This document shows, piece by piece, positions 38,087-50,727 of a DNA stretch of 64,000 nt. This DNA is from Ranitomeya variabilis. Lineage: Eukaryota; Chordata; Amphibia; Anura; Dendrobatidae. A model generated the notes under the pieces. That model saw nothing but the letters and a program-made list of their open reading frames with translations. It did no database searches and was not told the origin of the DNA. Positions within the stretch are counted from its first letter, which is position 1; each line of letters starts with the position of its first letter. The stretch covers positions 789,994,775 to 790,058,774 of the forward strand of contig NC_135232.1 of NCBI RefSeq assembly GCF_051348905.1. The letters are read 5' to 3'. The position numbers and the translations under genes are program-made.

Positions 38087-38172
38087 GGCTCTGTGGCGCA
38101 ATGGATAGCGCATTGGACTTCTAGGGAACTGATGTGATTCAAAGGTTGTGGGTTCGAGTCCCACCAGAGTCA
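38087..38172 (+). tRNA. tRNA-Arg-TCT: tRNA-Arg(UCU), copy 27
   Basis: Anticodon at 38120-38122, intron at 38124-38136. Intact, A73, CAAGCAAG leader. Confidence 0.96.
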
Positions 38173-39498
38173 TATTTTAAAGTTTGTGTGACATTCATAC
38201 TTTGTCTCAGTTGTTGGAAATATGAAAAAGGAAAAAAAATGTATCAGATCTGCGCTTAATATTAACATTTAGAGAAAATTAGAAGCCGTATTTAGGTTTG
38301 AACTTGTCAAAGAACGTAGAAGGAGCAGAAACAAAAGGCTCATTGACACAAACAATAGCATATAGGGCACAATAAATTATTGCATATTGTTTGTCTAGTG
38401 ATTGGTGTTCTGTTTCCTGTTTTCAGTAGTCCCAAGTTCTTTTTTTAATTTGAACCTTTTTAAAAGTCATTTTTGTATGTGTTTACAAGATATGCAAAAC
38501 GTGGACATTCTTTGGCTAAAAAGTGTCGAAATAAGTTTAAAGATGAGAACAGAGTAATATCAGCTGCCTTGTCCTCATAAACACTTTCTGCTTCGCTAAC
38601 GAGATCACTGAAATCATGTAAGCAAGTAATTTTTGGAGAGCCGAAATTCAGTGGAAATGAGTTTTTTGTTATTAAGTTAATTTTTATGGTAAGAAATTAG
38701 TTTATAATTTTGGACAAATCATCTGATCTCTTTTCATAATAATCTAGCGTTAACACAAATTACCACTATAAAATCTGAAGCAGTAAACTTTGTGAAAGCC
38801 AAATTTTGTATCAGTCTGAAATCTTTTGCCCATTAATGTACAGTCCTAGATATTTTTAGAAAAACTGTAAAAGGAAAAAATGAGGAAAGGAAAAACTTCT
38901 AAAGAAAAGCATAGCTGACTTCTAAAATCAGGATATCTAGCAGGAGCACTCCAGAAAATTTCCCTGCATTCATTTGGACTAAAACAAATGTTCTCTGATA
39001 GTCTTATCATATGGCTAAAATTATTTCCTTTGTTTTGACTAATATCCTTCCCAAACCAGTGTCCCATTAGCGTACAATGAAACTGATGTTCCAAGCCATT
39101 TTTCTAGGCTTAAGTTCCTAAGGGTCAGTGGCTACTGCATTGAAGCTGTAGAAAGTAAAAAAGATCAAAGCTTGAGAGTCAGAAACCAGCAAAATCAACC
39201 CCTTTTGTGGTCTTGCATACATTACTGTGCCACATTTTACCAACAGGGAACTCTGTTAGTAATTTATAATGAACTCCTGGCATGTAAGACTAAAAAAGTG
39301 CATGTAATGAGTTTTAGTATGAAATAGATCTTTCCCTTTTACATTATATGCATTTTCTTTCTGATCAGTTTTACCTTTACAAATAAGAAAACAAAAGCAA
39401 AGTTCCATAGAGAAAAGAAATCTTTCTGTTATCCAGTCATCAGGAAAATGTTGAGTATCTAGATTTGACAAAACACCTACTTCAAGTAAGAGACTTGT

Positions 39499-39584
39499 GG
39501 CTCTGTGGCGCAATGGATAGCGCATTGGACTTCTAGGGAACTGATGTGATTCAAAGGTTGTGGGTTCGAGTCCCACCAGAGTCG
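39499..39584 (+). tRNA. tRNA-Arg-TCT: tRNA-Arg(UCU), copy 28
   Basis: Anticodon at 39532-39534, intron at 39536-39548. Intact, G73, with the 1416-bp unit form. Confidence 0.96.
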
Positions 39585-40914
39585 TATTTTAAAGTTTGTG
39601 TGACATTCATACTTTGTCTTAGTTGTTGGAAATATGAAAAAGGAAAAAAAATGTATCAGATCTGCGCTTCATATTAACATTTAGAGAAAATTAGAAGCCG
39701 TATTTAGGTTTGAACTTGTCAAAGAACGTAGAAGGAGCAGATACTTTATAAAGGCTCATTGACACAAACAATAGCATATAGGGCACAATAAATTATTGCA
39801 TATTGTTTGTCTAGTGATTGGTGTTCTGTTTCCTGTTTTCAGTAGTCCCAAGTTGTTTTTTTAATTTGAACCTTTTTAAAAGTCATTTTTGTATGTGTTT
39901 ACAAGATATGCAAAACGTGGACATTCTTTGGCTAAAAAGTGTCGAAATAAGTTTAAAGATGAGAACAGAGTGATATCAGCTGCCTTGTCCTCATAAACAC
40001 TTTCTGCTTCGCTAACGAGATCACTGAAATCATGTAAGCAGGTAATTTTTGGAGAGCCGAAATTCAGTGGAAATGAGTTTTTTGTTATTAAGTTAATTTT
40101 TATGGTAAGAAATTAGTTTATAATTTTGGACAAATCATCTGATCTCTTTTCATAATAATCTAGCGTTAACACAAATTACCACTATAAAATCTGAAGCAGT
40201 AAACTTTGTGAAAGCCAAATTTTGTATCAGTCTGAAATCTTTTGGCCATTAATGTACAGTCCTAGATATTTTTAGAAAAACTGTAAAAGGAAAAAATGAG
40301 GAAAGGAAAAACTTCTAAAGAAAAGCATAGCTGACTTCTAAAATCAGGATATCTAGCAGGAGCACTCCAGAAAATTTCCCTGCATTCATTTGGACTAAAA
40401 CAAATGTTCTCTGATAGTCTTATCATATGGCTAAAATTATTTCCTTTGTTTTGACTAATATCCTTCCCAAACCAGTGTCCCATTAGCGTACAACGAAACT
40501 GATGTTCCAAGCCATTTTTCTAGGCTTAAGTTCCTAAGGGTCAGTGGCTACTGCATTGAAGCTGTAGAAAGTAAAAAAGATCAAAGCTTGAGAGTCAGAA
40601 ACCAGCAAAATCAACCCCTTTTGTGGTCTTGCATACATTACTGTGCCACATTTTACCAACAGGGAACTCTGTTAGTAATTTATAATGAACTCCTGGCATG
40701 TAAGACTAAAAAAGTGCATGTAATGAGTTTTAGTATGAAATAGATCTTTCCCTTTTACATTATATGCATTTTCTTTCTGATCAGTTTTACCTTTACAAAT
40801 AAGAAAACAAAAGCAAAGTTCCATAGAGAAAAGAAATCTTTCTGTTATCCAGTCATCAGGAAAATGTTGTGTATCTAGATTTGACAAAACACCTACTTCA
40901 AGCAAGAGACTTGT

Positions 40915-41000
40915 GGCTCTGTGGCGCAATGGATAGCGCATTGGACTTCTAGGGAACTGATGTGATTCAAAGGTTGTGGGTTCGAGTCCCACCAGAGTCA
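40915..41000 (+). tRNA. tRNA-Arg-TCT: tRNA-Arg(UCU), copy 29
   Basis: Anticodon at 40948-40950, intron at 40952-40964. Intact, A73, CAAGCAAG leader, matching copy 27. Confidence 0.96.
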
Positions 41001-42326
41001 TATTTTAAAGTTTGTGTGACATTCATACTTTGTCTCAGTTGTTGGAAATATGAAAAAGGAAAAAAAATGTATCAGATCTGCGCTTAATATTAACATTTAG
41101 AGAAAATTAGAAGCCGTATTTAGGTTTGAACTTGTCAAAGAACGTAGAAGGAGCAGAAACAAAAGGCTCATTGACACAAACAATAGCATATAGGGCACAA
41201 TAAATTATTGCATATTGTTTGTCTAGTGATTGGTGTTCTGTTTCCTGTTTTCAGTAGTCCCAAGTTCTTTTTTTAATTTGAACCTTTTTAAAAGTCATTT
41301 TTGTATGTGTTTACAAGATATGCAAAACGTGGACATTCTTTGGCTAAAAAGTGTCGAAATAAGTTTAAAGATGAGAACAGAGTAATATCAGCTGCCTTGT
41401 CCTCATAAACACTTTCTGCTTCGCTAACGAGATCACTGAAATCATGTAAGCAAGTAATTTTTGGAGAGCCGAAATTCAGTGGAAATGAGTTTTTTGTTAT
41501 TAAGTTAATTTTTATGGTAAGAAATTAGTTTATAATTTTGGACAAATCATCTGATCTCTTTTCATAATAATCTAGCGTTAACACAAATTACCACTATAAA
41601 ATCTGAAGCAGTAAACTTTGTGAAAGCCAAATTTTGTATCAGTCTGAAATCTTTTGCCCATTAATGTACAGTCCTAGATATTTTTAGAAAAACTGTAAAA
41701 GGAAAAAATGAGGAAAGGAAAAACTTCTAAAGAAAAGCATAGCTGACTTCTAAAATCAGGATATCTAGCAGGAGCACTCCAGAAAATTTCCCTGCATTCA
41801 TTTGGACTAAAACAAATGTTCTCTGATAGTCTTATCATATGGCTAAAATTATTTCCTTTGTTTTGACTAATATCCTTCCCAAACCAGTGTCCCATTAGCG
41901 TACAATGAAACTGATGTTCCAAGCCATTTTTCTAGGCTTAAGTTCCTAAGGGTCAGTGGCTACTGCATTGAAGCTGTAGAAAGTAAAAAAGATCAAAGCT
42001 TGAGAGTCAGAAACCAGCAAAATCAACCCCTTTTGTGGTCTTGCATACATTACTGTGCCACATTTTACCAACAGGGAACTCTGTTAGTAATTTATAATGA
42101 ACTCCTGGCATGTAAGACTAAAAAAGTGCATGTAATGAGTTTTAGTATGAAATAGATCTTTCCCTTTTACATTATATGCATTTTCTTTCTGATCAGTTTT
42201 ACCTTTACAAATAAGAAAACAAAAGCAAAGTTCCATAGAGAAAAGAAATCTTTCTGTTATCCAGTCATCAGGAAAATGTTGAGTATCTAGATTTGACAAA
42301 ACACCTACTTCAAGTAAGAAACTTGT

Positions 42327-42412
42327 GGCTCTGTGGCGCAATGGATAGCGCATTGGACTTCTAGGGAACTGATGTGATTCAAAGGTTGTGGGTTCGAGTC
42401 CCACCAGAGTCG
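42327..42412 (+). tRNA. tRNA-Arg-TCT: tRNA-Arg(UCU), copy 30
   Basis: Anticodon at 42360-42362, intron at 42364-42376. Intact, G73. The leader reads AAGAAACTTGT, as before copies 24, 25, 37 and 39. The spacer after it has a large deletion. Confidence 0.96.
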
Positions 42413-43566
42413 TATTTTAAAGTTTGTGTGACATTCATACTTTGTCTTAGTTGTTGGAAATATGAAAAAGAAAAAAAATGTATCAGATCTGCGCTTCATA
42501 TTAACATTTAGAGAAAATTAGAAGCCGTATTTAGGTTTGAACTTGTCAAAGAACGTAGAAGGAGCAGATACTTTATAAAGGCTCATTGACACAAACAATA
42601 GCATATAGGGCACAATAAATTATTGCATATTGTTTGTCTAGTGATTGGTGTTCTGTTTCCTGTTTTCAGTAGTCCCAAGTTGTTTTCTTAATTTGAACCT
42701 TTTTAAAAGTCATTTTTGTATGTGTTTACAAGATATGCAAAACGTGGACATTCTTTGGCTAAAAAGTGTCGAAATAAGTTTAAAGATGAGAACAGAGTGA
42801 TATCAGCTGCCTTGTCCTCATAAACACTTTCTGCTTCGCTAACGAGATCACTGAAATCATGTAAGCAGGTAATTTTTGGAGAGCCGAAATTCAGTGGAAA
42901 TGAGTTTTTTGTTATTAAGTTAATTTTTATGGTAAGAAATTAGTTTATAATTTTGGACAAATCATCTGAACTCTTTTCATAATAATCTAGCGTTAACACA
43001 AATTACCACTATAAAATCTGAAGCAGTAAACTTTGTGAAAGCCAAATTTTGTATCAGTCTGAAATCTTTTGGCCATTAATGTACAGTCCTAGATATTTTT
43101 AGAAAAACTGTAAAAGGAAAAAATGAGTGTCCCATTAGCGTACAACGAAACTGATGTTCCAAGCCATTTTTCTAGGCTTAAGTTCCTAAGGGTCAGTGGC
43201 TACTGCATTGAAGCTGTAGAAAGTAAAAAAGATCAAAGCTTGAGAGTCAGAAACCAGCAAAATCAACCCCTTTTGTGGTCTTGCATACATTACTGTGCCA
43301 CATTTTACCAACAGGGAACTCTGTTAGTAATTTATAATGAACTCCTGGCATGTAAGACTAAAAAAGTGCATGTAATGAGTTTTAGTATGAAATAGATCTT
43401 TCCCTTTTACATTATATGCATTTTCTTTCTGATCAGTTTTACCTTTACAAATAAGAAAACAAAAGCAAAGTTCCATAGAGAAAAGAAATCTTTCTGTTAT
43501 CCAGTCATCAGGAAAATGTTGAGTATCTAGATTTGACAAAACACCTACTTCAAGTAAGAGACTTGT
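42413..43566. repeat. Spacer with an internal deletion of about 175 bp
   Basis: The distance between the flanking tRNAs is 1240 bp, against about 1415 bp elsewhere. The sequence runs normally to AAATGAG (ending 43127) and continues with TGTCCCATTAG, skipping the purine-rich block and about 150 bp after it. Both sides of the missing part end in AG, a two-base microhomology. Only this unit has the deletion. A 90-codon frame created across the junction (43123-43395) is an artefact. No gene is seen. Confidence 0.92.
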
Positions 43567-43652
43567 GGCTCTGTGGCGCAATGGATAGCGCATTGGACTT
43601 CTAGGGAACTGATGTGATTCAAAGGTTGTGGGTTCGAGTCCCACCAGAGTCG
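43567..43652 (+). tRNA. tRNA-Arg-TCT: tRNA-Arg(UCU), copy 31
   Basis: Anticodon at 43600-43602, intron at 43604-43616. Intact, G73. The next spacer has TTTTTCTATG near 43955, otherwise seen only after copy 19. Confidence 0.96.
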
Positions 43653-44982
43653 TATTTTAAAGTTTGTGTGACATTCATACTTTGTCTTAGTTGTTGGAAA
43701 TATGAAAAAGGAAAAAAAATGTATCAGATCTGCGCTTCATATTAACATTTAGAGAAAATTAGAAGCCGTATTTAGGTTTGAACTTGTCAAAGAACGTAGA
43801 AGGAGCAGATACTTTATAAAGGCTCATTGACACAAACAATAGCATATAGGGCACAATAAATTATTGCATATTGTTTGTCTAGTGATTGGTGTTCTGTTTC
43901 CTGTTTTCAGTAGTCCCAAGTTGTTTTTTTAATTTGAACCTTTTTAAAAGTCATTTTTCTATGTGTTTACAAGATATGCAAAACGTGGACATTCTTTGGC
44001 TAAAAAGTGTCGAAATAAGTTTAAAGATGAGAACAGAGTGATATCAGCTGCCTTGTCCTCATAAACACTTTCTGCTTCGCTAACGAGATCACTGAAATCA
44101 TGTAAGCAGGTAATTTTTGGAGAGCCGAAATTCAGTGGAAATGAGTTTTTTGTTATTAAGTTAATTTTTATGGTAAGAAATTAGTTTATAATTTTGGACA
44201 AATCATCTGATCTCTTTTCATAATAATCTAGCGTTAACACAAATTACCACTATAAAATCTGAAGCAGTAAACTTTGTGAAAGCCAAATTTTGTATCAGTC
44301 TGAAATCTTTTGGCCATTAATGTACAGTCCTAGATATTTTTAGAAAAACTGTAAAAGGAAAAAATGAGGAAAGGAAAAACTTCTAAAGAAAAGCATAGCT
44401 GACTTCTAAAATCAGGATATCTAGCAGGAGCACTCCAGAAAATTTCCCTGCATTCATTTGGACTAAAACAAATGTTCTCTGATAGTCTTATCATATGGCT
44501 AAAATTATTTCCTTTGTTTTGACTAATATCCTTCCCAAACCAGTGTCCCATTAGCGTACAACGAAACTGATGTTCCAAGCCATTTTTCTAGGCTTAAGTT
44601 CCTAAGGGTCAGTGGCTACTGCATTGAAGCTGTAGAAAGTAAAAAAGATCAAAGCTTGAGAGTCAGAAACCAGCAAAATCAACCCCTTTTGTGGTCTTGC
44701 ATACATTACTGTGCCACATTTTACCAACAGGGAACTCTGTTAGTAATTTATAATGAACTCCTGGCATGTAAGACTAAAAAAGTGCATGTAATGAGTTTTA
44801 GTATGAAATAGATCTTTCCCTTTTACATTATATGCATTTTCTTTCTGATCAGTTTTACCTTTACAAATAAGAAAACAAAAGCAAAGTTCCATAGAGAAAA
44901 GAAATCTTTCTGTTATCCAGTCATCAGGAAAATGTTGAGTATCTAGATTTGACAAAACACCTACTTCAAGTAAGAGACTTGT

Positions 44983-45068
44983 GGCTCTGTGGCGCAATGG
45001 ATAGCGCATTGGACTTCTAGGGAACTGATGTGATTCAAAGGTTGTGGGTTCGAGTCCCACCAGAGTCG
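44983..45068 (+). tRNA. tRNA-Arg-TCT: tRNA-Arg(UCU), copy 32
   Basis: Anticodon at 45016-45018, intron at 45020-45032. Intact, G73. The spacer after it has TAAAACGAAAA near 45769, also found after copy 20, so loci 31-33 look like a copy of loci 19-21. Confidence 0.96.
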
Positions 45069-46398
45069 TATTTTAAAGTTTGTGTGACATTCATACTTTG
45101 TCTTAGTTGTTGGAAATATGAAAAAGGAAAAAAAATGTATCAGATCTGCGCTTCATATTAACATTTAGAGAAAATTAGAAGCCGTATTTAGGTTTGAACT
45201 TGTCAAAGAACGTAGAAGGAGCAGATACTTTATAAAGGCTCATTGACACAAACAATAGCATATAGGGCACAATAAATTATTGCATATTGTTTGTCTAGTG
45301 ATTGGTGTTCTGTTTCCTGTTTTCAGTAGTCCCAAGTTGTTTTTTTAATTTGAACCTTTTTAAAAGTCATTTTTGTATGTGTTTACAAGATATGCAAAAC
45401 GTGGACATTCTTTGGCTAAAAAGTGTCGAAATAAGTTTAAAGATGAGAACAGAGTGATATCAGCTGCCTTGTCCTCATAAACACTTTCTGCTTCGCTAAC
45501 GAGATCACTGAAATCATGTAAGCAGGTAATTTTTGGAGAGCCGAAATTCAGTGGAAATGAGTTTTTTGTTATTAAGTTAATTTTTATGGTAAGAAATTAG
45601 TTTATAATTTTGGACAAATCATCTGATCTCTTTTCATAATAATCTAGCGTTAACACAAATTACCACTATAAAATCTGAAGCAGTAAACTTTGTGAAAGCC
45701 AAATTTTGTATCAGTCTGAAATCTTTTGGCCATTAATGTACAGTCCTAGATATTTTTAGAAAAACTGTAAAACGAAAAAATGAGGAAAGGAAAAACTTCT
45801 AAAGAAAAGCATAGCTGACTTCTAAAATCAGGATATCTAGCAGGAGCACTCCAGAAAATTTCCCTGCATTCATTTGGACTAAAACAAATGTTCTCTGATA
45901 GTCTTATCATATGGCTAAAATTATTTCCTTTGTTTTGACTAATATCCTTCCCAAACCAGTGTCCCATTAGCGTACAACGAAACTGATGTTCCAAGCCATT
46001 TTTCTAGGCTTAAGTTCCTAAGGGTCAGTGGCTACTGCATTGAAGCTGTAGAAAGTAAAAAAGATCAAAGCTTGAGAGTCAGAAACCAGCAAAATCAACC
46101 CCTTTTGTGGTCTTGCATACATTACTGTGCCACATTTTACCAACAGGGAACTCTGTTAGTAATTTATAATGAACTCCTGGCATGTAAGACTAAAAAAGTG
46201 CATGTAATGAGTTTTAGTATGAAATAGATCTTTCCCTTTTACATTATATGCATTTTCTTTCTGATCAGTTTTACCTTTACAAATAAGAAAACAAAAGCAA
46301 AGTTCCATAGAGAAAAGAAATCTTTCTGTTATCCAGTCATCAGGAAAATGTTGTGTATCTAGATTTGACAAAACACCTACTTCAAGCAAGAGACTTGT

Positions 46399-46484
46399 GG
46401 CTCTGTGGCGCAATGGATAGCGCATTGGACTTCTAGGGAACTGATGTGATTCAAAGGTTGTGGGTTCGAGTCCCACCAGAGTCA
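46399..46484 (+). tRNA. tRNA-Arg-TCT: tRNA-Arg(UCU), copy 33
   Basis: Anticodon at 46432-46434, intron at 46436-46448. Intact, A73, CAAGCAAG leader. The spacer that follows starts as the A73 type but switches to TTTATAAAGG and GTTTTCTTAATT, markers of the G73 type, so this unit is a mosaic. Confidence 0.96.
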
Positions 46485-47813
46485 TATTTTAAAGTTTGTG
46501 TGACATTCATACTTTGTCTCAGTTGTTGGAAATATGAAAAAGGAAAAAAAAGTATCAGATCTGCGCTTAATATTAACATTTAGAGAAAATTAGAAGCCGT
46601 ATTTAGGTTTGAACTTGTCAAAGAACGTAGAAGGAGCAGATACTTTATAAAGGCTCATTGACACAAACAATAGCATATAGGGCACAATAAATTATTGCAT
46701 ATTGTTTGTCTAGTGATTGGTGTTCTGTTTCCTGTTTTCAGTAGTCCCAAGTTGTTTTCTTAATTTGAACCTTTTTAAAAGTCATTTTTGTATGTGTTTA
46801 CAAGATATGCAAAACGTGGACATTCTTTGGCTAAAAAGTGTCGAAATAAGTTTAAAGATGAGAACAGAGTGATATCAGCTGCCTTGTCCTCATAAACACT
46901 TTCTGCTTCGCTAACGAGATCACTGAAATCATGTAAGCAGGTAATTTTTGGAGAGCCGAAATTCAGTGGAAATGAGTTTTTTGTTATTAAGTTAATTTTT
47001 ATGGTAAGAAATTAGTTTATAATTTTGGACAAATCATCTGAACTCTTTTCATAATAATCTAGCGTTAACACAAATTACCACTATAAAATCTGAAGCAGTA
47101 AACTTTGTGAAAGCCAAATTTTGTATCAGTCTGAAATCTTTTGGCCATTAATGTACAGTCCTAGATATTTTTAGAAAAACTGTAAAAGGAAAAAATGAGG
47201 AAAGGAAAAACTTCTAAAGAAAAGCATAGCTGACTTCTAAAATCAGGATATCTAGCAGGAGCACTCCAGAAAATTTCCCTGCATTCATTTGGACTAAAAC
47301 AAATGTTCTCTGATAGTCTTATCATATGGCTAAAATTATTTCCTTTGTTTTGACTAATATCCTTCCCAAACCAGTGTCCCATTAGCGTACAACGAAACTG
47401 ATGTTCCAAGCCATTTTTCTAGGCTTAAGTTCCTAAGGGTCAGTGGCTACTGCATTGAAGCTGTAGAAAGTAAAAAAGATCAAAGCTTGAGAGTCAGAAA
47501 CCAGCAAAATCAACCCCTTTTGTGGTCTTGCATACATTACTGTGCCACATTTTACCAACAGGGAACTCTGTTAGTAATTTATAATGAACTCCTGGCATGT
47601 AAGACTAAAAAAGTGCATGTAATGAGTTTTAGTATGAAATAGATCTTTCCCTTTTACATTATATGCATTTTCTTTCTGATCAGTTTTACCTTTACAAATA
47701 AGAAAACAAAAGCAAAGTTCCATAGAGAAAAGAAATCTTTCTGTTATCCAGTCATCAGGAAAATGTTGAGTATCTAGATTTGACAAAACACCTACTTCAA
47801 GTAAGAGACTTGT

Positions 47814-47899
47814 GGCTCTGTGGCGCAATGGATAGCGCATTGGACTTCTAGGGAACTGATGTGATTCAAAGGTTGTGGGTTCGAGTCCCACCAGAGTCG
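47814..47899 (+). tRNA. tRNA-Arg-TCT: tRNA-Arg(UCU), copy 34
   Basis: Anticodon at 47847-47849, intron at 47851-47863. Intact, G73. Confidence 0.96.
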
Positions 47900-49229
47900 T
47901 ATTTTAAAGTTTGTGTGACATTCATACTTTGTCTTAGTTGTTGGAAATATGAAAAAGGAAAAAAAATGTATCAGATCTGCGCTTCATATTAACATTTAGA
48001 GAAAATTAGAAGCCGTATTTAGGTTTGAACTTGTCAAAGAACGTAGAAGGAGCAGATACTTTATAAAGGCTCATTGACACAAACAATAGCATATAGGGCA
48101 CAATAAATTATTGCATATTGTTTGTCTAGTGATTGGTGTTCTGTTTCCTGTTTTCAGTAGTCCCAAGTTGTTTTCTTAATTTGAACCTTTTTAAAAGTCA
48201 TTTTTGTATGTGTTTACAAGATATGCAAAACGTGGACATTCTTTGGCTAAAAAGTGTCGAAATAAGTTTAAAGATGAGAACAGAGTGATATCAGCTGCCT
48301 TGTCCTCATAAACACTTTCTGCTTCGCTAACGAGATCACTGAAATCATGTAAGCAGGTAATTTTTGGAGAGCCGAAATTCAGTGGAAATGAGTTTTTTGT
48401 TATTAAGTTAATTTTTATGGTAAGAAATTAGTTTATAATTTTGGACAAATCATCTGAACTCTTTTCATAATAATCTAGCGTTAACACAAATTACCACTAT
48501 AAAATCTGAAGCAGTAAACTTTGTGAAAGCCAAATTTTGTATCAGTCTGAAATCTTTTGGCCATTAATGTACAGTCCTAGATATTTTTAGAAAAACTGTA
48601 AAAGGAAAAAATGAGGAAAGGAAAAACTTCTAAAGAAAAGCATAGCTGACTTCTAAAATCAGGATATCTAGCAGGAGCACTCCAGAAAATTTCCCTGCAT
48701 TCATTTGGACTAAAACAAATGTTCTCTGATAGTCTTATCATATGGCTAAAATTATTTCCTTTGTTTTGACTAATATCCTTCCCAAACCAGTGTCCCATTA
48801 GCGTACAACGAAACTGATGTTCCAAGCCATTTTTCTAGGCTTAAGTTCCTAAGGGTCAGTGGCTACTGCATTGAAGCTGTAGAAAGTAAAAAAGATCAAA
48901 GCTTGAGAGTCAGAAACCAGCAAAATCAACCCCTTTTGTGGTCTTGCATACATTACTGTGCCACATTTTACCAACAGGGAACTCTGTTAGTAATTTATAA
49001 TGAACTCCTGGCATGTAAGACTAAAAAAGTGCATGTAATGAGTTTTAGTATGAAATAGATCTTTCCCTTTTACATTATATGCATTTTCTTTCTGATCAGT
49101 TTTACCTTTACAAATAAGAAAACAAAAGCAAAGTTCCATAGAGAAAAGAAATCTTTCTGTTATCCAGTCATCAGGAAAATGTTGAGTATCTAGATTTGAC
49201 AAAACACCTACTTCAAGTAAGAGACTTGT

Positions 49230-49315
49230 GGCTCTGTGGCGCAATGGATAGCGCATTGGACTTCTAGGGAACTGATGTGATTCAAAGGTTGTGGGTTCGA
49301 GTCCCACCAGAGTCA
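49230..49315 (+). tRNA. tRNA-Arg-TCT: tRNA-Arg(UCU), copy 35
   Basis: Anticodon at 49263-49265, intron at 49267-49279. Intact, A73. The spacer after it has AGAAGAAGC (others AGAAGGAGC), marking a lineage seen also after copies 36, 38, 40, 43 and 44. It also has a private CAGGTTATC near 50075. Confidence 0.96.
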
Positions 49316-50641
49316 TATTTTAAAGTTTGTGTGACATTCATACTTTGTCTCAGTTGTTGGAAATATGAAAAAGGAAAAAAAATGTATCAGATCTGCGCTT
49401 AATATTAACATTTAGAGAAAATTAGAAGCCGTATTTAGGTTTGAACTTGTCAAAGAACGTAGAAGAAGCAGATACTAAAGGCTCATTGACACAAACAATA
49501 GCATATAGGGCACAATAAATTATTGCATATTGTTTGTCTAGTGATTGGTGTTCTGTTTCCTGTTTTCAGTAGTCCCAAGTTGTTTTTTTAATTTGAACCT
49601 TTTTAAAAGTCATTTTTGTATGTGTTTACAAGATATGCAAAACGTGGACATTCTTTGGCTAAAAAGTGTCGAAATAAGTTTAAAGATGAGAACAGAGTGA
49701 TATCAGCTGCCTTGTCCTCATAAACACTTTCTGCTTCGCTAACGAGATCACTGAAATCATGTAAGCAGGTAATTTTTGGAGAGCCGAAATTCAGTGGAAA
49801 TGAGTTTTTTGTTATTAAGTTAATTTTTATGGTAAGAAATTAGTTTATAATTTTGGACAAATCATCTGATCTCTTTTCATAATAATCTAGCGTTAACACA
49901 AATTACCACTATAAAATCTGAAGCAGTAAACTTTGTGAAAGCCAAATTTTGTATCAGTCTGAAATCTTTTGGCCATTAATGTACAGTCCTAGATATTTTT
50001 AGAAAAACTGTAAAAGGAAAAAATGAGGAAAGGAAAAACTTCTAAAGAAAAGCATAGCTGACTTCTAAAATCAGGTTATCTAGCAGGAGCACTCCAGAAA
50101 ATTTCCCTGCATTCATTTGGACTAAAACAAATGTTCTCTGATAGTCTTATCATATGGCTAAAATTATTTCCTTTGTTTTGACTAATATCCTTCCCAAACC
50201 AGTGTCCCATTAGCGTACAACGAAACTGATGTTCCAAGCCATTTTTCTAGGCTTAAGTTCCTAAGGGTCAGTGGCTACTGCATTGAAGCTGTAGAAAGTA
50301 AAAAAGATCAAAGCTTGAGAGTCAGAAACCAGCAAAATCAACCCCTTTTGTGGTCTTGCATACATTACTGTGCCACATTTTACCAACAGGGAACTCTGTT
50401 AGTAATTTATAATGAACTCCTGGCATGTAAGACTAAAAAAGTGCATGTAATGAGTTTTAGTATGAAATAGATCTTTCCCTTTTACATTATATGCATTTTC
50501 TTTCTGATCAGTTTTACCTTTACAAATAAGAAAACAAAAGCAAAGTTCCATAGAGAAAAGAAATCTTTCTGTTATCCAGTCATCAGGAAAATGTTGAGTA
50601 TCTAGATTTGACAAAACACCTACTTCAAGTAAGAGACTTGT

Positions 50642-50727
50642 GGCTCTGTGGCGCAATGGATAGCGCATTGGACTTCTAGGGAACTGATGTGATTCAAAGG
50701 TTGTGGGTTCGAGTCCCACCAGAGTCA
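50642..50727 (+). tRNA. tRNA-Arg-TCT: tRNA-Arg(UCU), copy 36
   Basis: Anticodon at 50675-50677, intron at 50679-50691. Intact, A73, with the AGAAGAAGC spacer. Confidence 0.96.

Larger units (their letters stand above)
36671..42326 (+). repeat. Two-unit higher-order repeat, loci 26-29
   Basis: Loci 26 and 28 (G73, TTTATAAAGG spacer) alternate with loci 27 and 29 (A73, CAAGCAAG leader, AAACAAAAGG, GAGTAATATC and TTTTGCCCATT in the spacer). The period is 2828 bp. The spacer after locus 23, 5658 bp before the one after locus 27, carries the same markers. Confidence 0.88.

Noticed and set aside
43123-43395. 90-codon + frame in the deleted unit
   Set aside because: It exists only because the deletion brought an ATG next to an open spacer stretch; no other unit has it.
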